From Microbacterium trichothecenolyticum (GTDB lineage: Bacteria > Actinomycetota > Actinomycetes > Actinomycetales > Microbacteriaceae): a DNA stretch of 64,000 bases. The notes under the pieces were generated by a model that saw only the letters and a program-made list of their open reading frames with translations, had not been told where the DNA came from and made no database searches. A program made the translations under genes and the position numbers. The stretch lies in the NCBI RefSeq assembly GCF_000956465.1, contig NZ_JYJA01000022.1, positions 1 through 64,000 on the forward strand, in the 5' to 3' direction. Position 1 is the first letter of the stretch; each line of letters begins with the position of its first letter. This document shows, in pieces, positions 53,158 through 61,967 of the stretch.

Positions 53158-54230
53158 ATGCCCCGGCTGAAAGCGGTGAGGAGCGCGCCGAGGCGGAACG
53201 GAAGAACGAGGTGCGGCGCCGATACCGGGAGCGCAACGCGGACCGGATCCGTGAGGGCAAGCGGGCGTGGCGCGAACGCAACCAGGACCACATCCGCGCG
53301 TACCGGGCCGCGTATGACGCGGAGCATCGCGAGGAAGTGCTCGCGCAGAAGCGGGAATACAGCAGGCGAGACAGTGCCCAAAAGGCGGCCGAACGGCGCC
53401 GGAAGGAGTCGAAGAAGGCCTCGTCGAAGAAGTACTACGAGGCGCACAAGGCCGAGCACCGCGAGTACACCCGGCAGTGGCGGGCCCGCAAGCGCGCCGA
53501 GGATCCGGAGGGGTACCAGGCGATGCGCGCGACGGCGCAGCGCCGCTGGTGGAAGACCCATAAGGACGAGTACAACGCGAAGCTCCGCGCCCAGCACCGC
53601 GAGAACCCGGAACCCAAACGCGCCCAAGCCCGCGCGTACTACGCCGCACACGCCGAAGAGCTGAAGGCGAAGAAGCGTGCCTACTACGCCGCCAACCGGG
53701 CGAAGGTACTCGCCGGCAACCGGGCCTGGAAGGAACGCGAGAAACGCCGCCTCGCCGCCGGGCTTCCACCCCGCCGGCTCCGCACCACCCCTGCCGCGGA
53801 GCGCCACGCGAACACGGCCGCCGCTGACGCGTTCTTCACCCGGCAGCGGACGCCCGAGGAGATCGCCGCGCTGCGACGCAAGCCGCGCGCTCCAGTGGAG
53901 ATGCTGCGGGCGACGCCGCCGGAACTGGTGGCCGCGTTCGGACGCGACAGCAAACGGATCCGGATCGAACACGCCCTCGCCGCCGACGGCAGCTACGCGA
54001 GCCGACAACTGCTCGCGGAGGCCCGCCGGCAGCTCGCCGCACAGGAACGCGCGACACAGCGCGAGCAACGCGACGCCGTGGAGAATGCCCGGTTGGACGC
54101 GATCGGCAAGCAGGTCAATGACCGGCTCCGTCACCGCGACCCCCCGCGACGCCGACACCACCTCGACCCCGACCCGGCTGCGCCGCACCCGATGCTGAAC
54201 CCGAACACCACGATGGGAATGAACCGATGA
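53154..54230 (+). CDS. Highly charged periodic repeat protein
   Basis: 358 residues, about 40% Arg/Lys/Glu/Asp in the first 200. The N-terminal 200 residues are a degenerate repeat of 16-20 residues with an aromatic near the end (RYRERNADRIREGKRAW, RERNQDHIRAYRAAY, DAEHREEVLAQKREY, YYAAHAEELKAKKRAYY, YAANRAKVLAGNRAW). They are helical and probably coiled. The same kind of repeat occurs in phage and element DNA-binding proteins. A second less regular helical region follows. The start overlaps the ParB-like gene by 4 bases. Function unknown; DNA or RNA binding is inference from charge. Confidence 0.7.
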   Translation: MNAPAESGEERAEAERKNEVRRRYRERNADRIREGKRAWRERNQDHIRAYRAAYDAEHREEVLAQKREYSRRDSAQKAAERRRKESKKASSKKYYEAHKAEHREYTRQWRARKRAEDPEGYQAMRATAQRRWWKTHKDEYNAKLRAQHRENPEPKRAQARAYYAAHAEELKAKKRAYYAANRAKVLAGNRAWKEREKRRLAAGLPPRRLRTTPAAERHANTAAADAFFTRQRTPEEIAALRRKPRAPVEMLRATPPELVAAFGRDSKRIRIEHALAADGSYASRQLLAEARRQLAAQERATQREQRDAVENARLDAIGKQVNDRLRHRDPPRRRHHLDPDPAAPHPMLNPNTTMGMNR

Positions 54231-54532
54231 CTACCCCCACGCCAAGCGGAGAACCGCTCATGCTCGACCCTGCCGCCGCCGAGGACGCCTTGTACAAGGT
54301 CGCGATCTGCGCCTTCACCTGGTACCCCGCCAAAGAGGTCATTGAGCCTGGCTGGACGATCACCGAGGACCTCGACTGGTGCCTCGCCCCCCTCGCCGGG
54401 CTCCCCGTCGATAAGCTCGCCGACCTGCGCGTCACGGTGCGGACGCTGATCACCACCCCGACCGCGGACCGGCAAGCCTTCATCCAACACCTCGCCGCCC
54501 TCAGCGGCGACACCTCCTTCGACAACCTCTAA
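54227..54532 (+). CDS. Hypothetical protein
   Basis: 101 residues, acidic, with a C-terminal helical region (LPVDKLADLRVTVRTLITTPTADRQAFIQHLAALSGD). It overlaps the previous gene by 4 bases (ATGA). No domain recognised. Confidence 0.65.
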   Translation: MTTPTPSGEPLMLDPAAAEDALYKVAICAFTWYPAKEVIEPGWTITEDLDWCLAPLAGLPVDKLADLRVTVRTLITTPTADRQAFIQHLAALSGDTSFDNL

Positions 54533-54568
54533 CCACCGGCATCCAATGCATCGACGGAAGGAACCGCC

Positions 54569-54784
54569 ATGAATATTCCCACCCACCTCATCCCGCTGCT
54601 CGCGGCCACCGCAATCGCATCCACCCTGGCCGTGCTGCTGCTCCCGGTCGCCGCGGGTCAACTGATCCGCGGGCATCCGTTCCACGCTGCGCGCACGATC
54701 GGCGCCGCCGTGCTCTGTGTCGCGGTCGTCGCCGTGCTCGCGGCCGGCTTGGCCGCATCCACCTTTCCTGCCTCGCTGAACTGA
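54569..54784 (+). CDS. Small two-helix membrane protein
   Basis: 71 residues with two hydrophobic helices (about 7-30 and 43-65) and a short basic/His loop RGHPFHAAR between them. GAAGGAA lies about 8 bases before the ATG. No family recognised. It is in the same operon direction as the preceding partition genes. Confidence 0.6.
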   Translation: MNIPTHLIPLLAATAIASTLAVLLLPVAAGQLIRGHPFHAARTIGAAVLCVAVVAVLAAGLAASTFPASLN

Positions 54785-54815
54785 CCCACCGACGTCGCGA
54801 AACGAGGGAACCATC

Positions 54816-55157
54816 ATGAACACCACAACGACTTCCCCCCGCGCCGCTGCGGGACGGCACCCGGACAGCATCGTCGCCTGGGACCGGCTGGAAGCGACCA
54901 TCGACCGGCTCGCCGACATCCTCGATGAGCGACTCGCGGGCCACGACGACCAGCTGGTCTGCAGCCTGCAGTTCCCCGAAGCGGAAGCACTCGCGGAGGT
55001 GCTCGACGCGGGCAGGCACACCCACACCGCGGCGAGGCTGATGCACCGGTGGGCGCTGACCGAACCCGACTGGGACGACGACCGCGCCCACGAGGAGATC
55101 CTGCGCAGCTGGCTCGAACTCGACCACCAACCGCAGCGGCCGGGCGTGGGCCGCTAA
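54816..55157 (+). CDS. Hypothetical protein
   Basis: 113 residues, helical and acidic: DRLEATIDRLADILDERLAGHDDQLVCSLQFPEAEALAEVLDAG, then EPDWDDDRAHEEILRSWLEL. It ends convergent with and overlapping the recombinase-like gene by 4 bases. No domain recognised. GAGGGAA lies about 6 bases upstream. Confidence 0.6.
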   Translation: MNTTTTSPRAAAGRHPDSIVAWDRLEATIDRLADILDERLAGHDDQLVCSLQFPEAEALAEVLDAGRHTHTAARLMHRWALTEPDWDDDRAHEEILRSWLELDHQPQRPGVGR

Positions 55158-55735
55158 CCCGCGGGGTCGGGGTGCCGGGGGAGTGGGGCGAGGGCGCGCT
55201 GCACCGAGTTGGCGCTCACGCCGAGCACCCTCGCGATGTGGGTGATCGGCCGATCCAGGTTGCGCAGCTCGACCGCCATCGCCACCTTCTCCGGCGTCAT
55301 CACCGTCGGCCGGCCAGGTCGCTTGCCGGCGGCGGCCGCGGACGCCATCCCCGCCCGGGTGCGCAGACTCACCAACCGCCGCCGCAACCCCTCCTCCGCC
55401 GCGACCACCTCCGCGGGATTCACCGCGTTGTCCACAGCCGTGCACAGCGCCGGCTCCGTCAGCGATCGGAACTCGACACCGCGGGCCGTCAGCGCGGCCA
55501 CCGTGCTGACGAAATGGGTGACAGTGTGCGACAGGTGCGCCGCGCTGGGCACCACGAGCACATCGCCGGCCTCGAGGAATCCCAGGCATTCGGTCAGTGC
55601 GGGGCGTTTGCGGGGGTCCGTGGTCTGGTCGTCCACGAACACCCGCACCACGCCGGCCGCGGTCAACGCCGAGATGTCGGGGGCGGGGTCCAGGTCGGGG
55701 GAGAGCTGGCGGGTGTATCCGACGAGGCGGGTCAC
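55154..55735 (-). CDS. Serine-recombinase-like protein with degenerate active site
   Basis: 193 residues in the order of a resolvase/invertase: N-terminal LVGYTRQLSPD, RPALTECLGFLEAGDVLVVPSAAHLSHTVTHF, then a Hin-like HTH (GRPTVMTPEKVAMAVELRNL, ITHIARVLGVSANSVQRAL). In active enzymes the first motif is YxRVS and the second ends LDRLGR. Here Leu11 stands at the serine position (a Ser follows one residue later) and both catalytic arginines are missing. So it is probably inactive as a recombinase and may be a DNA-binding regulator. It overlaps the zeta-toxin gene by 4 bases. Confidence 0.8.
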   Translation of the reverse strand: MTRLVGYTRQLSPDLDPAPDISALTAAGVVRVFVDDQTTDPRKRPALTECLGFLEAGDVLVVPSAAHLSHTVTHFVSTVAALTARGVEFRSLTEPALCTAVDNAVNPAEVVAAEEGLRRRLVSLRTRAGMASAAAAGKRPGRPTVMTPEKVAMAVELRNLDRPITHIARVLGVSANSVQRALAPLPRHPDPAG

Positions 55736-56724
55736 CGCGACACGCCTCCACGCTCCGGACCCGGCGGGGCGACCGCCGGGGCGGCGATGTCGATGGGTCC
55801 GGCCGTGGGAGTGAGGGTCGGGCGGAGGGCGACGAGGGCGGCGACGGTCTTCTGTTCGATCGCGGTCGCGAACTTCCCGCCCGCGGGGATGTGCAGCTGC
55901 GGGATCACGTCCCGCAGGGCCGTCTCATGCAGGTCCACCAGCATTTCAGCCACCCCGTCCGGCATCGCCCGCAGCGTGGTGGCGTAGTCGGTGACGTGGT
56001 GCAGCTCACTCAACCACTGCGTCGCATCGAACCGGCCCATGCGGGCCGACTGCGCCGCAACCAGCGCCGCCTGCGCCCCCGCGAACCCGGACTCGGTCCG
56101 GGTCCCGTCGAACACCGTGCGGCCATCGCGGGCGACCACGGTCACCCGGTCCACCCACCCGGACTCCTCCACCGAGCCCACCAGCCGCCGGGTGGCGTCG
56201 AACGCCTCATCATGCGCAGCGCGGCCGGTCAGCGCCGCCGGGCGCCGCCCCTGCACGTCCTGCAGGTACCCGGAGGTGAGCGACAGCAGGCTTTCCGCGC
56301 GCGTCGAGCCGACCACGACCAGCCGGGTGGTGAACCCCTCCCCGGCGAACCGTTCCGCGCTGCCGGCCGCGGCGGGCATGTTGCCGAACGACCCTTCCAG
56401 CACCATCGACCGGTGATGCTCACGGGCATACCGGATGCACCCGGCCACCCACCCCGCCACCGCCTGCGCGACCTCCGCCGACACCGCGCCCCTCGGATCG
56501 AGAAAGCCGGGATGGAAGGCGCGCAGGTCATCACCGGTCACGACCGCGGCGTCGGCGTCCGCCCCGTCACCGAGCGCGACGCGGCCTCGTCCAGCGCCGG
56601 GCTGCCCGGCGAGAAGCGTGAACGTCGGTGCCGGGCTCGACGCGTCCCCGGGAAAGTACAGCGGCAGGATGTCGCGACGCAGGATCTCGTCGCGTGCCGC
56701 GTCGTCCACGATCGGGGAGCTCAC
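55732..56724 (-). CDS. Zeta-toxin family protein
   Basis: 330 residues. FTLLAGQPGAGRGRVAL is the P-loop; VVTGDDLRAFHPGF is the substrate-binding segment, and MVLEGSFGN the region after. Zeta toxins phosphorylate UDP-N-acetylglucosamine and stop wall synthesis. The P-loop carries Arg-Gly-Arg where Lys-Ser/Thr is usual, so activity is uncertain. It overlaps the antitoxin-like gene by 4 bases (ATGA). The C-terminal 110 residues (LSELHHVTDYATTLRAMPDG) are outside the kinase fold. Confidence 0.8.
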   Translation of the reverse strand: MSSPIVDDAARDEILRRDILPLYFPGDASSPAPTFTLLAGQPGAGRGRVALGDGADADAAVVTGDDLRAFHPGFLDPRGAVSAEVAQAVAGWVAGCIRYAREHHRSMVLEGSFGNMPAAAGSAERFAGEGFTTRLVVVGSTRAESLLSLTSGYLQDVQGRRPAALTGRAAHDEAFDATRRLVGSVEESGWVDRVTVVARDGRTVFDGTRTESGFAGAQAALVAAQSARMGRFDATQWLSELHHVTDYATTLRAMPDGVAEMLVDLHETALRDVIPQLHIPAGGKFATAIEQKTVAALVALRPTLTPTAGPIDIAAPAVAPPGPERGGVSR

Positions 56725-56975
56725 TGCGGCACCTCGAGCTCACGAATCCGAAGGTCGATGCGCTCTGTAAGCGCGGCCACCGCGGCCCGATCGAACCCGT
56801 CCACGGCCCCCACCTCACGACGCCACCCCGCCAACTCGACCCGCGCCGGCTCCGCCTCATAGTCACCTGCACGGGCAACGGCGACCAGTAACGCGGTGAG
56901 CGTGGTGGCGTTGTGGCGCATCCGGTCGTAACGGACCACATCGTTGACTCGCCATGGCGAGGTCGCTCCGGGCAT
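56721..56975 (-). CDS. Putative zeta antitoxin
   Basis: 84 residues, helical (RHNATTLTALLVAVARAGDYEAEPARVELAGWRREVGAVDGF, then AAVAALTERIDLRIRELEVP). Placed directly before the zeta toxin with an ATGA overlap, as epsilon/zeta antitoxins are. I chose the ATG at 56975 because GGAGG lies 5 bases upstream; TACGAT (56994-56999, minus strand) may be the -10. Antitoxin identity rests on position, not on sequence match. Confidence 0.6.
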   Translation of the reverse strand: MPGATSPWRVNDVVRYDRMRHNATTLTALLVAVARAGDYEAEPARVELAGWRREVGAVDGFDRAAVAALTERIDLRIRELEVPQ

Positions 56976-57064
56976 CGACCCTCCTCGCGGCCCATCGTAC
57001 CGAGAACCCCCAAAAAGGGTGTGGTGCCTCTTTTGGCGAATCACCCTGGATCTCAGTGGTCAGC

Positions 57065-57298
57065 CGCGGGCGGCTGGCAGTGCTGTCCGCCCGCCGTCGG
57101 CGGACGTTGTTCGCCGTGAAGCCTGCGGCAGTCTACGGTCGGCGCCGCTGCGCGCAAGCAGCTTCGCTGCCGGCTCCTCCGAGACTTCCGGCGCGCGGTC
57201 GCAAGCTCCCTTATTTCGCACCGAAACTCTCTCCCCCGCCGCCCTGGCGGGTTGACGCTCCGCGTCGCGCTCCCTAACAGGCACTTCGTGCCTTCCTT
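57065..57298 (+). repeat. About 200-bp direct repeat, left copy
   Basis: Alignable with 62206-62438 along its length: gaagcct-cggcag-ctacgg, the 12-base block gctcctccgaga, cgcggtcg--gctccctt-tttcg, ctctcccccgcc, and ggcac-cgtgccttcc at the right end. It looks non-coding. It lies between the antitoxin gene and the IS110 transposase. Confidence 0.75.
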
Positions 57299-57526
57299 AC
57301 TGTGAAGCCTGTGGATCCGGGGCGCCCGTAAGCTTCGGAACGCGCCAGGGGTCCCGGGTATGGTTTCGTGCCTTCTGCCCATCTGATGGCATGCCGTGAA
57401 TAGCCGCCCGGGATCCCGCAACGGCAGGACCGCTCATTGAGAATCGCGCGAGAGATCGCCCCGTAAGGACATGCCGGCGTGGTCGTTGATGGCGCGCACC
57501 CACATCCGAGAGAAAGGGACATCTGC
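57299..57526 (+). ncRNA. IS110 left non-coding end, candidate bridge RNA
   Basis: IS110-group elements encode a structured bridge RNA in the untranslated stretch before the transposase. Here ggggtcccggg (57348-57358) pairs with cccgggatccc (57407-57417) with one bulge, enclosing ccat-ctg-atgg and a second loop; about 228 bases are available. Target- and donor-binding loops were not assigned. Confidence 0.45.
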
Positions 57527-58711
57527 GTGCCGCAGCTATGGGCCGGAATCGATGCCGGCAAGTCACACCACCACTGCGTCGCCATCGACGGCGACGGGAA
57601 CAAACTTCTGTCTCGCAGGTTCGCGAACCGTGAACCCGAGATCCGTACTCTGCTGGGCGATGTCGCGAGCCTGCCCGGCGGCGTTGAGGTCGCGTGGGCA
57701 ACCGACCTCAACCATGGGGGCACCGGATTGCTCCGTGCGGTGTTCACGGAGCATCGCCAGCCTTTGCACTACATCTCCGGCCGGGCGATCCACCACGCCG
57801 CGCACACTTACCGCGGTGAGGCGAAGACCGATGCGAAGGATGCAGTGATCATCGCCGACCAGGCGCGCATCCGCCGCGACCTGAATCTCATGCGACCCGT
57901 CGATGACCTCACCGCCGAGCTGCGGTTGCTTTCCGCTCGACGTGAGGACCTCGTCCACGACCGCACCCGCACGGTCAACCGGCTGCGCGCGATCCTGTTG
58001 CACTACTTCCCGACGCTGGAGGCCGCGTTCAACTACGCCACGTCGAAGGGGCCATTGATCCTGCTGACGAAGTATCAGACTCCCGGCGCGATACGACGCG
58101 TCGGGCATCGTCGAATCACGACATGGCTGAAAGGAAAGCACTGCCGTAAGGCGACGGATGTCGCCACCATCGCCCTCCAGGCTGCCGCCGAGCAACATGC
58201 CACGGTCGCGGGCGAAGCCGCAGCGGCTCGACTGGTCGGCACGATCGCTCGAGACCTGCTCCGCCTCCGCGAGCAGATCCTGGAAGTCGAGGCCGAGATT
58301 ACGGCGGTCCTGCCCGCCAACCCATTGGCCGCGTCGTTGATGTCCATCCCCGGATTCGGGCCGCGACTTGCAGCAGACTTCCTCGCCGCGACTGGCACCG
58401 ACCTCTCTTACTTCGAAACTCCGGACCGGCTCGCAAGCTTCGCCGGTCTCGCGCCGGTTCCGCGCGACTCGGGAAAGATCTCCGGCAACCACTACCGTCC
58501 CCGGCGCTACGACCGCCGACTACTGAACGCCTGCTTCCAGTCCGCATTCATCGCAGCCAGAAACTGTCCAACATCTCGAGCGTTCTACGAACGAAAGCGA
58601 TCTGAAGGCAAGAGTCATAAGCAAGCTTTGATCGCACTCGCGCGGCGACGCATCAACGTCATCTGGGCCGTCCTTCGCGACGGGACAGTCTTCGCAGCAC
58701 CAGCCACATAA
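57527..58711 (+). mobile_element. IS110-family transposase (insertion sequence)
   Basis: 394 residues. The RuvC-like N-terminal domain starts LWAGIDAGKSHHHCVAIDGDG (first Asp), then AKTDAKDAVIIA and SARREDLVHDRTRTVNRLRAIL. The C-terminal Transposase_20 part has SIPGFGPRLAADFLAATGTD, FAGLAPVPRDSGKISG and the closing KQALIALARRRINVIWAVLRDG. The GTG start has GAAAGGG about 8 bases upstream; an in-frame GTG at 57479 is less likely. No terminal inverted repeats are expected for this family. Right end probably about 58712-58740. Confidence 0.92.
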
Positions 58712-58869
58712 GGAGCGCGGCTCGCTCCACGCCGATCCGCACCCACACACCCTCGACTTCAACGAGATGGGCCGGCCAGACCGGCTATGGTGGCGAGTTT
58801 GCTTGCGCTCGCTCCACGGGTTCGGAAGGGTGGCGGAGGGTGTGTTCTCGCCCACGAGAGAGGATGAGC

Positions 58870-60738
58870 ATGGACCAGCAGGATCCCTCAGCGACGATTG
58901 CGCAAACCAACACCGCGTTGCTGTCGACATTGCCGTTCGGTGACATAGCCGACTTCGACGCGAACAAGCGCGGGTTCGTCGGCACACTCGATTCCCCGCA
59001 GGTGCGCAACGCCGCCGGTGAGGTCGTGTGGGACGCCGCATCGTTCGATTTCGTCGACGGTGACGCGCCAACGAGCGTGAACCCCAGCCTGTGGCGGCAG
59101 TCGACACTGATGCGCACCCACGGACTGTTCGAACTCGCCGACCGGGTCTATCAGGTGCGCGGTCTGGATCTATCGAACATGACCCTGATCGAGACCGACA
59201 ACGGAGTCATCGTGGTCGACACGCTCCTTTCCAAGGAGACCGGCGCCGCCGCGCTCGCGTTGTACCGCAAGTTCCGCGGCGAACGTCCGGTCAAGGCGGT
59301 GATCTTCACCCACAGCCACGCCGACCACTACGGCGGCGTCCTCGGCGTGGTCACCGAGGAGGAGGTCGCATCGGGGGCGGTCGAGGTGATCGCACCGGAA
59401 GGGTTCCTCGAGCACGCGGTGTCGGAGAACGTGTATGCGGGTGTCGCCATGAACCGTCGCGCCGGATACATGTACGGGGCGGCTCTCGATCGGGGCCCGC
59501 AGGGACAGCTTGGTGCCGGGCTCGGGATGACATTGTCGACGGGCGAGGTGACGCTCATCGAGCCGACCCTCACGATCACGACCACCGGTCAGACACACAC
59601 CGTCGATGGCGTCGACATCGAGTTCCAGATGGCGCCGGGAACGGAGGCGCCCGCCGAGATGCATTTCTACTTCCCGCAGCTGCGGGTGCTGTGCATGGCC
59701 GAGAACGCGACCCACAACCTCCACAACCTGCTCACCCTCCGCGGTGCGGTGGTCCGTGACCCGCACATGTGGTCGCAGTACCTGACCGAGGCGATCGAAC
59801 TGTACGCCGACCGCACCGATGTGCTGTTCGCCTCCCACCACTGGCCCACGTGGGGCACCGAGAACATCCGCACGTTCTTGGAGTCGCAGCGCGACCTCTA
59901 CGGGTACATTCACGACCAAACGCTGCGACTGCTGAACAAGGGACTCACCGGACCGGAGATCGCCGAGGCCATCGAGTTCCCGCCGGCCCTGGAAGGTTGG
60001 AGCTCGCGCGGCTACTACGGCTCGGTGAGCCACAACGTGAAGGCGATCTACCAGCGCTACCTGGGCTGGTTCGACGGCAACCCTGCCCGGCTGTGGCCGC
60101 ACCCGCCCGTCGAAGCCGCGAAACGCTACGTGAGGGGCTTCGGCGGAATCGACCAGGTCATCGCGCAGGCGCAGGCCGCCTTCGATGAGGGTGACTACCG
60201 GTGGGCGGCGACCCTGCTCGACCACGCCGTCTTCGCTGAGCCGGACAACACTGCCGCCAAGGCGCTACTGGCGGACACGTTCGAGCAGCTCGGGTATGGG
60301 GCGGAGAACGGAACCTGGCGGAACTTCTTCCTCGCCGCCGCGACGGAACTGCGCGAAGGCAACTTCGGCACCCCGACCGAGACGAACGCCCCCGGCGTGC
60401 TCGCGCGCCTCACCCCGGAGCAGCTGTTCGACGCGGTCGCAATCACCATCAACGGCCCGGAAGCCTGGGATCTGCACCTCACGATCGACATCACTCTCAC
60501 TGATCTCGGTCAGTCCTTCCGTCTCACCCTCCGCAACGGGCTGCTCACCTACGTTCGAAGGGAGCCGGCCGGCGACGCGCAGTTGCACCTCACGCTCACC
60601 AAGCAGCGACTGCTCGCGCTCTTCAGCGGCGACACCACCTCCGCGGGAGTCGGCATCGTCGGGGACATCGGAGTCGTGCAGCAACTCCAGGCTGTGCTAG
60701 ACCCGGGCGACAAGTCCTTCAACATCGTCACACCATGA
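58870..60738 (+). CDS. Alkyl sulfatase (SdsA/YjcS-like, metallo-beta-lactamase fold)
   Basis: 622 residues. Metallo-beta-lactamase core with THSHADHYGG (zinc ligands), the alkyl-sulfatase stretches NLYQVRG-like (DRVYQVRGLDLSNMTLIE), PGTEAPAEMHFYFPQ, CMAENATHNLHNLL and FASHHWPTWGT, a helical dimerisation region, and a C-terminal SCP-2-like lipid-binding domain. Cleaves the sulfate from alkyl sulfates such as SDS. No signal peptide, so probably cytoplasmic. AGAGAGG is 7 bases before the ATG at 58870; an ATG at 58864 is alternative. It is cargo of the element, downstream of IS110. Confidence 0.93.
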   Translation: MDQQDPSATIAQTNTALLSTLPFGDIADFDANKRGFVGTLDSPQVRNAAGEVVWDAASFDFVDGDAPTSVNPSLWRQSTLMRTHGLFELADRVYQVRGLDLSNMTLIETDNGVIVVDTLLSKETGAAALALYRKFRGERPVKAVIFTHSHADHYGGVLGVVTEEEVASGAVEVIAPEGFLEHAVSENVYAGVAMNRRAGYMYGAALDRGPQGQLGAGLGMTLSTGEVTLIEPTLTITTTGQTHTVDGVDIEFQMAPGTEAPAEMHFYFPQLRVLCMAENATHNLHNLLTLRGAVVRDPHMWSQYLTEAIELYADRTDVLFASHHWPTWGTENIRTFLESQRDLYGYIHDQTLRLLNKGLTGPEIAEAIEFPPALEGWSSRGYYGSVSHNVKAIYQRYLGWFDGNPARLWPHPPVEAAKRYVRGFGGIDQVIAQAQAAFDEGDYRWAATLLDHAVFAEPDNTAAKALLADTFEQLGYGAENGTWRNFFLAAATELREGNFGTPTETNAPGVLARLTPEQLFDAVAITINGPEAWDLHLTIDITLTDLGQSFRLTLRNGLLTYVRREPAGDAQLHLTLTKQRLLALFSGDTTSAGVGIVGDIGVVQQLQAVLDPGDKSFNIVTP

Positions 60739-60740
60739 CC

Positions 60741-60777
60741 GAGGAGGATCGGCGGACAATGGCCGCCGGTCCTCCTC
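60741..60777 (+). terminator. Stem-loop after the alkyl sulfatase
   Basis: Arms 60741-60755 and 60763-60777 (gaggaggatcggcgg against ccgccggtcctcctc) pair over 15 bp with one G-T pair, followed by TT. The rest of the 221-base gap to the next gene holds nothing else recognisable. Confidence 0.75.
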
Positions 60778-60959
60778 TTCGGCAACCACGCGACCGCAGG
60801 ATCTCCCACCTGCACGTGCCCGGCGATCACCAGTACACGACTGAGGGTGTGTGTCCGAAGTCCGCTCCGATCGGCTGATGGGATGCGGTGACGCCGCCAG
60901 AATGGACGCAGCGTCGCGCCGCTCGCGCTCAACATGAGCGTGTACGCCATGATGTGCGC

Positions 60960-61967
60960 ATGGCGACGCTCTCGGAGATGCTCCAGGCGCTCATCCCGCC
61001 AACGCAACGGCAGACCGCGGCTGAGGTCACCGAGGCGCTCGACCTCGGCTCCGGTGACCGCGCGGGCAAGCGCAGCGGGTTCCTCATCATGCTGACCCTC
61101 GCCGGGATCATCGCGATCGCCGGGGTGCTGACCGACTCGACCGCGACCGTCATCGGTGCCATGATCATCGCGCCGCTCGGAACCCCGATCCTCGCGATCG
61201 GCCTCGGCATCGTGACAGGCCACCTCAGCCTCGTCGTGCGGTCCATCCTGTGGGTACTGCTGGGCCTTGCCATCGTGGTCGTGTTGGGCCTTGCGTTCTC
61301 AGTGTTCGTCGCGACACCCGAAAGTCTGGAGACCAACTCGCAGGTGCTGGGTCGGACATCGCCGAGCTTCATGGACCTCCTCGCGGCACTAGCGACCGGG
61401 TTCGCGGGCGGATTCGCGATGTGTCGCAGGGACCTCAGCGCAATCCTCCCCGGCGTCGCCATAGCGATCTCGCTCGTGCCGCCGCTGGGTGTCGTCGGCG
61501 TCTGCGCCGGACAGGGCCTATGGGCGGACGCTCTCGGCGCGCTGTGGCTGTTCCTCTCGAACGTGCTTGCCCTGATCATCGCCGGCAGCATCGTGTTCAC
61601 TCTGGCCGGCTATGCGCGCGACCCCGGATCGTCTCCGGTGGCGAACCGTCGCCGCGCCTACATCATCGTCTCTGTCCTCACAGTTGTCATCGCCCTGCCG
61701 CTTGTGGCGAACTCGATCGTCTCCGTCGCGTTGGCGCGGTGGTCGGTGAGCATCCAGGACGCGGCCAGCGACTGGCTCGCCGACGACGACGGCGCCCGTG
61801 TCTACGGTGTCGACTGGTCCGGGACAACCGCCACTGTCGAGGTCACAACCGACGACGGACAGACGCCGCCGATAGACGATTTCCGCGATTCTCTCGCGAG
61901 CGTGATCCCGTCGTTCCTCGGCGTTGTTGTGGACGTCGGGCAGGGCGTGGAGGTCACGATTCAGTAG
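60960..61967 (+). CDS. DUF389 membrane protein
   Basis: 335 residues, six hydrophobic helices. The DUF389 core DSTATVIGAMIIAPLGTPILAIGLGIVTG is followed by FMDLLAALATGFAGGFAMCRRDLSAILPGVAIAISLVPPLGVVGV, the family's best-conserved stretch. A soluble C-terminal domain of about 75 residues follows. Function of the family is unknown. The start is uncertain: ATG at 60960 or upstream at 60888; no SD at either. Confidence 0.85.
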   Translation: MATLSEMLQALIPPTQRQTAAEVTEALDLGSGDRAGKRSGFLIMLTLAGIIAIAGVLTDSTATVIGAMIIAPLGTPILAIGLGIVTGHLSLVVRSILWVLLGLAIVVVLGLAFSVFVATPESLETNSQVLGRTSPSFMDLLAALATGFAGGFAMCRRDLSAILPGVAIAISLVPPLGVVGVCAGQGLWADALGALWLFLSNVLALIIAGSIVFTLAGYARDPGSSPVANRRRAYIIVSVLTVVIALPLVANSIVSVALARWSVSIQDAASDWLADDDGARVYGVDWSGTTATVEVTTDDGQTPPIDDFRDSLASVIPSFLGVVVDVGQGVEVTIQ

